A stretch of 64,000 nt of DNA from positions 124,001-188,000 of the forward strand of contig CAJNDS010002756.1 of assembly GCA_905221605.1 (NCBI GenBank), given 5' to 3'. This document shows, in pieces, positions 57,429 to 64,000 of the stretch (position 1 is its first letter; each line of letters starts with the position of its first letter). This DNA is from Symbiodinium natans. Its lineage: Eukaryota > Sar > Dinophyceae > Suessiales > Symbiodiniaceae. The notes under the pieces were generated by a model. It worked only from the letters and a program-made list of their open reading frames with translations. It made no database searches and had not been told where the DNA came from. Position numbers and translations under genes: made by a program.

Positions 57429-60285
57429 GCATTCCCAGTTAAATAGGTATTCAAAAACTAATAGACACACAATAAATACGAAAACTTATACAAGTTACAA
57501 AAGTTTGTGTAACAACTGGGTTAATCCGGCGTCGTCGCCCAAGGCATCGCGCGTGAGACCCCTGCCCGGTGTGACCCTCCCCGCAAATGTTGGCGGCCAA
57601 CGGCAGGGCCAGCTGCAGGCGTCGGCCCCAAACATCTGCATCGCCAGTGATGGCTTCGGCCACGCTCCAGCATGAGGACCCGCCTGGGACTTTCACGCCC
57701 AGCGAGCCCCCACGGACTGGAGAATGCGCGCGCTGGTGCCCAGCCGGCTGGGTCTGTAGGCTCCGCGGCCACGACTCGTCTTCTACAGGAGCAAAAAGGT
57801 GCGGTCAAAAACGAAACGACCAGAGTGTTTTTTTTTGAAATTAGTCGTGCCGCCCACCGTCCAGCTTGTTGCCCAGGTCCAAGGTCCTGGTCTTAAAGGC
57901 ACGCTGACACCAGGAACTCATCCAAAAAATATGCATCTCAGACATCCCACGTCGTTTAGCGAGTTTGGACAACCAGTAACGGTCAGCACATATTCTATAT
58001 GCTACAACAAACGGCCAGGCACATTGGCCACCGAACAAGTCAGCATGACGCTGCCAATCAGTCATCCGACGTACGTCCAAGCATGGGCGAGCGAGTGCCT
58101 GAACGAACGGCTGCTCCGCGAACTGCCCACCCTGCCGGACTTGCAACCTGGCACTGCACGCGTTGTCCCGCTCCAATCACGCGCTGCCCCGTCCAGCCAG
58201 GCACCAGTGCGGCCCGGCAGGTCCCGGAACTGCTGGCTGTCTCGGCGGGATAAGTCTGACGAGTACGGCCCGCACTAACCCGGCCTGCGGCTTACCACGC
58301 GCAACTCCTATTCCGAGGCCGCGTGTGGTGCTGCCGACCATGGAACCAGCTGCCCAAGCTTTCCTCTGGCGATGAGACTCTGCATTCCAGCCTGTTCTAC
58401 AGGCCAGGACGCAAAGCCGCTATAAGGCTCGTGTCGGAGTTCTGGGCCAGTTCTGGGTAGGCAACGCATGGCAACGCGCTTGACCCTCTGAGCTACCGCG
58501 ATTGCTGCGCCGTCGCGAGTTGCAGAAGATGGTTGGGGTTAGCCATCCCGCATCGGGGGGGGGGGGGGGGACAAGTGTCACGTCACAGCAAAGTGCTTCG
58601 CCGCGGCCCCATATGCCACAAAATCGAGGCGATGGCGGTCAGCAGGGTCAACACCTGGAGTGGACGTCCTGGCCAGCCATTGCTGCGTGACGAACACTCA
58701 GGCCCCAGGCGTGCTCCAGTTGTTTGGCTCTGTGGGCGGGGGAGATGCAAACTCAAATTTGTACACCTTGGTGTTCAGCAATTTTGCGCAGGAAGCAATT
58801 TGGTTTTTGCACAACGTGGATGTTGCGTAGCTGTTGTGCTGGCACAGGAGTCCAAAAACCCAGGCAAAAGCAACATCGGGAATGTGTGACGCTGGGTTGC
58901 CTCCAGGATATTGTACTGGATGTATCCCAGGCTCTCGTCGATGTTACACCAACGAAACGTTTTGATTCCTAGCACATAAAGCGGCTGTCAAAGAGAGTCA
59001 GTCCTCGAATCCTTGAAGGTTCATGGTACTTAGTAACCAATTACTATTGTACTTATAACCCCACATATAATACTGGCCCCTAAAGGGTCTTACAGGGGTT
59101 ATCCCAAGTATAAGCAGGGTTATAAGCCCAGTTCTAAGCTATAAGCCCAGTTATAAGTGGCCATATACCTCCAAGCAACCGTTTACGGTCCGTACTCTGA
59201 ACGCACATGGCCTGTGATCCGTAGATGCCCCTTCCGTCGGTACAAACGTTTTCGTCCCGGACTGGGGCAGCGTTTGATATGTTTACTTTTCGTGATGACT
59301 ACTCGTCGACGCCGCGCCGTCCGTATGCACGTTGAAGATGGTCCGTCAAAATGTGGACCAGGAAGGAAAGATGTGTCATGATGTGTCCTTGAACGATCGT
59401 GTGTCACGATCAGAAAAAAGATCTGGTCCGGAAGCGACCGCGAGCCACGGTCAGGGTGTAAAGTAGACGGTTCAATATTCCCATGCGTTTACCAACAAGC
59501 CGTAACCAACGCAAACAAGAATCTAACATGTAAACAGAGAGTTCCTGAATGCGTGAAGCATGTGGGAGGCAAAGCGCGCAGCTGCATGGCTCCGCCTGCA
59601 GGCCTTTGAGGCGCCCACGTGGACGTCCTTGCTAGATGGCGCCTCGCAGGCTTTCGCAGGCGGCAGTGGCTGACGATGGGGGCCCGCGAACCACGCGCAA
59701 AGGGTTGCAGTGGAAAAGCGCGCGCTCGAGTTGTTTTCTTGGGACTTTGATCCGACATCTCGAGCACAGCTGCTTTCCCAAAGTGGTCCCTCCCTCCACT
59801 GTGCAATGACCGTTTTTCCCACAGGACCGGATTTCGCCGTCCCCAGCAACGAGTTTCGGGAGTGTTCCGGGTCATGCTCCTACGCCGTCTCCGCATGCCG
59901 CTCCCGTTCGCAAAAACAACAGAAAGTTCGACATGAACGCTCGTGGCCGCGTCGCCGCAGCCCTTGTGCCAATGCTGCCAAGTCTCCTTACCAGCTCCGC
60001 TTCAATCGCCCTTGCGATTTGAGCGAACCATTCGGTTCCGTTTTCCTCTTCTGTGAAGAGCATGGGATAGTTCGCAGCGACTCAGTTCTCTGCATTTTGT
60101 TTGGTTCTCACTCCTGCAGATGCGCAACCACGCAATCTGAGACTAGCACAGTGGGTCGACTCTGACTGGGCGAAAACCACGTGATCGACGTCAGGAGCTG
60201 TTTTGCAACTCATTGGGTCGCATGGCGCTCGTGCGACATTTGCTTTGGCAATCGCATCGACAAGGTGCAACGGCGCGTGCTTGCC
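57429..60285. other. No recognisable gene
   Basis: The AT-rich island ends near 57510. Beyond it are GC-rich frames without motifs, a run of 16 G at 58555-58570, and an AT-rich patch at 59020-59160 with repeated TTATAAGCCCAGTT-like words. No RNA gene was recognised. Confidence 0.45.
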
Positions 60286-60287
60286 TG

Positions 60288-60712
60288 CTACGCTGGACTG
60301 CCGCTGCGGGGGGGCGTTGGATATGAGTCAGGTATAGTCAGGTCAGCACGCATTAAAGCAGGGGTGCTGCCCTTGGGCCTCTGGAGCGAGCTGTGGCCCG
60401 CAATTGCCGGGAAGCAGGGCCACGCGTCGCCGCCAGATGCCGCCAGCACTTCTCGTGCAAGGCTCGAGGAAAGTAGCCGCAAGCGCGCAAACCGGAAACG
60501 ACGAGTTGGCAGCGCCGGCTGCCATCGAGTTCTGGATAAGTGTGCCGCCGCTTGCGGCTGCGCAGCGTTGCGCAGGGCGTTACGAGGGTGGGCGGCAGCC
60601 CCGGCTTGCGGCAGCCCTTCACACGTCACAGGGCTGACCAGGGTCGCATCGACCGCGATCTGCGCACCGTGCCATAAAACAAGGCCTCGATGAGCAGCAC
60701 GAGTCCTCAAGC
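60288..60712 (-). pseudogene. Decayed C-terminal tail of a LINE-family ORF
   Basis: Reading the minus strand, one frame gives a segment containing AVDATLVSP and then NALRNA. The next frame continues with TLRSRKRRHTYPEL and LVV. This series of phrases (DATLVSP, then R-K-R-TYPEL, then LVVLG-EVGGR) is one I recall from the C-terminal part of abundant dinoflagellate LINE-type polyproteins. It is split over at least two frames, so the copy is dead. It lies about 100 bp downstream of the stop of the intact reverse transcriptase frame, in the same orientation. It could be the remainder of an older insertion into which the present element landed, or the ancestral continuation of the same ORF beyond an acquired stop. 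The family assignment rests on memory of similar proteins, not on a search. Confidence 0.6.
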
Positions 60713-60806
60713 AACCGTCCAGCGGTCAGCGACTAACTACCAAGTGAAACAAATGTACAGATCGCGATGTACAACGAAACATAACTCAAACTAACAGCGT
60801 TCAGAA

Positions 60807-63800
60807 TTACACGCTCAGACCGTCCAGCAGGGAACGCTGGGCTTGACACACGGCTGCCACAAAGCTCAAGTGGGCAGACATGAGACTAATGGAGTTGCGC
60901 CGGTCATGCGGCGTAAAGAGCAGCTGCAAGAAGGCAGCGTCAGCAAACTGCTCAACTCCATGCACACCTGCCGCTTCACAGCGCCGCAGCCACACATCCC
61001 TCCAGGATGCGAAAATCGGGCAAACGCGCGTTGCGTGAAGAAAGCTCCAGTCGTCATCGCCGCATAGGCACGGCAAATTCTGAGACCGATGACGAGCTGT
61101 TCGCCCATCCATAAATGGACGTGCTAATGACCACTCACGCACAACTGATGATTGCAAGCGAGAGTTGTGGACATATGAGCAAAAGGTCATGTGGCTGTGG
61201 CACTGGGCAAACAAGCGGAGCGAAGGCATAGCCGCAACTTCATTACGGCAGGCAGCCACTGCATTCCTATGCAAGGCGGGGCGCATGCAGCGACGTTGCC
61301 ACACAGCAAGAGCGCGCGGGCTGCAGCCCGGCGACACCCCCCACAAGTGTGGCATATCAATACCGTTCTCGCACAAACTAGTGGACACCTGCTGGGCCCA
61401 AGAACCCTGCCGCCCTAGGGCATAGCGAAATACACGAGCAGCGCCCAATTCGCCCAGCACAGCTGCACCTGGAGCCCCGGCAGGCCACTGCAACAGACGA
61501 CGACCCCATTGCCGCAGCTTGGTATCCAAAAATGAAATGGAAGCAGCACTCAGAAATTGGGAGCCGTAGAGCATCGACGGGAGAACGTATGATTGAAACA
61601 AACTGCGGCGAAACCCGGTGGGCAACTGACGATTCTCGGCCCAGGCGAGGAATTGATGAAATTTGCGGTTACTCTTTTCATAAAGCCGACGACCCCCACC
61701 ATGCTTTGACCATGCCCTCGACGATTGAAACAAAACACCAAGGTAACAGTACTCTGAAACCACTGGCACGTCAGCGCCTTGCAGGCGGAAGTGAAAATTG
61801 GGCGCCCTACAACCCACAACAAGAACAGCAGTTTTCTCAGGCCCTATGCCAAAAGAGAATCTCCAACTGGATCCCCAAGCTTCAATGGCATCCAGGGCCC
61901 GCTGCAAATCTCGAGGGTTCTCAGCCAACACAACCAAGTCATCAGCGTAAAGCAGCAGCGTGAGCCTGAGCGAGCCGCTGCCGCCGAGGGCAACACCAGG
62001 GCACGCGGCACGGACAGCTGCGGAAATGCTGTCAAACAAGATGTTGAAAAGGAGTGGGCCCAAAACACTGCCTTGACGGACGCCAGCGGTTTCCGACCAG
62101 GGCTGAGACATGGATCCATTCACCGCAACACGCGCGGACGTGTCAGTCAAAAGATCGTCCAACACTTTCCAAGTGGAGCCTGTGACACCCAAATCAGCTA
62201 ACCTAACCTTGACCGCATCCCTCCAAGCGACATCAAACGCTTTACGCACATCGACGAAGGCGCAGAACGTGCGCTTGCGGGCCCTGAGGCGTAGACATTC
62301 AGCAAGAGTGTAAACGTGTTCTTCAGCACCCCACCGGAAGCCTGCCTGACTTTCATCAATTTGCGGGCTGACATGTGGCAACAGGCGCTTTAACAACAAT
62401 CTCTCGAAAATCTTTAATGCGCAACACAACAAACTTATGGGTCGATAATTTGTGAATTCCTCGGCCGAACCGGTTTTATGCAAGGGCTTGACAATAGCAG
62501 TCCGCCACACCGAGGGGACAACAGCCCAGAACCGAACGAGCTCAAAGAAAGACAATAACGCCGAACGAAGAATGCCGTCATCAACCTTAAAGGCCTCATA
62601 TGTCAAGCCGTCGGGACCCGGCGCTTTCTTCAAGGGCAGTTCTTGAAGAACTTGCACAAGTTCGGGTTCAGAGAACGGATAATCCAACCGGCCGGTCGTA
62701 CAAGCCATCTGTTCACGCAACCGACGGAGACGAGGTGCCAGATCTTGGGCATCAACCCCGCTCTCGCGAGGGCCTGGCACGGCGGAAGCCGGGACATCGC
62801 GAAAGTGACAACGCCAGGCCTCCAAGCAAGCTTCACCCTCAACGTAATTGCACTCGGACGACGCAGAACGCATGCAGCGCGGGACAGAGTGCCTGGAGGT
62901 TCCAAGTTGTCGCCGAATGTTCCTGGCAGCAATGCACGGATTCGATTGCACGGCGTGCTCCTGGGATTGAAGCCACGTGTGCCAAAAGATTGCTTTCTTT
63001 TTGCGAACCAAATGGTGAAAGTGGAGCCTTTTCGCGCGCAAGGCCTGCTGGGCAGCAGGGGTGCGTTCGCGACACCAACGACGCCACGCAGCATTTTTAC
63101 CAACCATGGCATCATAACATTCTCCGTCCCACCAATCCGGTTGAGGACGGCGGCCCACTCGTTTAGGACGCAAGGTGGGAGCACACGAATGCCATAACAT
63201 GGAAACGAATTCACCGTAAAGGATGTCCAACATCACACGACGATCAGCAACAGTACAGCATGGGTTTTCTCGACGTAGGCGGAGGAGCTTCTCAGACCAG
63301 GCCAACAAACGCGGGCGCAAGCTGCAAATGCTTGGACCCCAGTCACGCACCGATGGCCAACTTGGAGAAGCATCCTCAACAGGAGGCGCGGACACCTTCA
63401 CTTGGAAGGTGAGGACCTTATGGTCGCTGCCGAGGACGGGACAGCATGAGCTTTCAGGGCACCCGCATGAAGAACCATCGTGCACAACAACATCACAAAC
63501 GTCCAACGTTTGCGACGCCAAAACCAAGTCGATGCTTGAGCCAGAGCGATGGGTTGGGACCCCGAAGGGATTCGCGATAACGAGTTGAAAGTCTGCACAA
63601 ATGCCACGGATTAGCTCACGGAGCTGCCGCTCGCAGGAGCGCTCACGCGCCGACCCCATAACTTCTCCCATATACACATTGGAATCGCCAGCTAGCAATA
63701 ATTGGCAACGCGGGTGGAGGCGAAGGACTTCCTGAATTGACGCGCGAAGTTCGTGCCAAAAGTTCACACGCACAGCCACAGGCATGCCAACGTGAGGCGC

Positions 63801-64000
63801 GTAAAAACTACAAACCAAAATGGGATGAGTCGTATTGGATTGCGGGGCGAAGCATCTCCATCTCAAACGTGATGAGGCAGCGTGGAGCGAAACTGGCGCC
63901 GAGGATGACGCCCCATTGACAAGGAAACCAGCCTCACAGCCATGAACACCTTGAGGCCCATCATACACGTATGGCTGATCAACTGGTAAAGCTGCTCCAG
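60807..64000 (-). mobile_element. LINE-type (non-LTR) retrotransposon ORF2, 5' end beyond window
   Basis: One uninterrupted frame of more than 1,050 codons runs from the window edge to a TAA at 60807-60809. The frame is open through position 64000, so the true start is outside; the GTG at 63966-63968 is not a eukaryotic start. Counting from that codon, an APE-type endonuclease comes first (LLLAGDSN near residue 91, SSIDLVLAS near 144, GSDHKVL near 180). A reverse transcriptase follows: KAPGPDG near 448, NYRPISL near 507, FVDVRKAFD near 571, RQGSVLGP near 631 and the catalytic YADD at about 674. A Cys/His cluster (PCLCGDD, then HATRVC) near the C-terminus resembles the zinc-binding tail common in LINE proteins. 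The element would nick target DNA and prime cDNA synthesis there. No in-frame stops are seen, so the copy may be young. No poly-A tail or target-site duplication was found downstream. Confidence 0.93.

Overview
The window is nuclear DNA that looks dinoflagellate, most likely Symbiodiniaceae-like. Enzyme-coding sequence is cut into many very small exons separated by introns, most 50-120 nt where both ends are resolved. Many splice donors are GC or GA instead of GT. Every gene I can identify lies on the minus strand, as expected for unidirectional dinoflagellate gene blocks. Retroelement debris and simple repeats are abundant. Most long open frames here are chance or repeat frames, and three of the four best enzyme genes do not appear as long open frames at all. 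I reconstructed them by hand from conserved motifs, reading phase and splice sites.

Reading the minus strand from the right-hand end: a LINE-type retrotransposon ORF (APE endonuclease plus reverse transcriptase) runs off the window edge at 60.8-64.0 kb, with a decayed LINE tail beside it (60.3-60.7 kb) and a second decayed tail at 53.6-53.9 kb on the plus strand. A frame-broken gag-like zinc-finger ORF lies at 55.0-56.2 kb, and a compositionally different AT-rich island with a broken ORF at 56.5-57.5 kb. A repeat province follows at 48.6-53.35 kb: an ~800 bp TAC microsatellite, several minisatellites and a ~1.1 kb imperfect inverted repeat.

The gene-bearing part is then: a starch-active GH13 alpha-amylase with two CBM20 domains and an SH3b-like domain between them (42.55-47.24 kb); a long region with only unassigned exon-like segments (33-42.5 kb); a single-exon, ~1,000-residue RAP/helical-repeat organellar RNA-binding protein (28.87-31.93 kb); a DegT/DnrJ/EryC1/StrS PLP aminotransferase in at least 18 exons (21.8-28.4 kb); a two-repeat SH3b-like protein (about 19.4-20.2 kb); a calcineurin-like metallophosphoesterase in about 17 exons (13.0-17.3 kb); and exon-like pieces of an unrecognised gene (10.4-12.8 kb). 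The left 10 kb holds a degenerate palindromic repeat field (7.2-8.2 kb), a tandem repeat (3.1-3.5 kb) and no recognisable gene.

The genes do not form a pathway. Amylase (storage glucan breakdown), aminotransferase (amino-sugar or related metabolism), phosphoesterase and organellar RNA factor look like independent housekeeping or metabolic genes sharing transcription direction. Exon boundaries are my own reading. They are strong where family motif, phase and AG acceptor agree, and are flagged where they do not.
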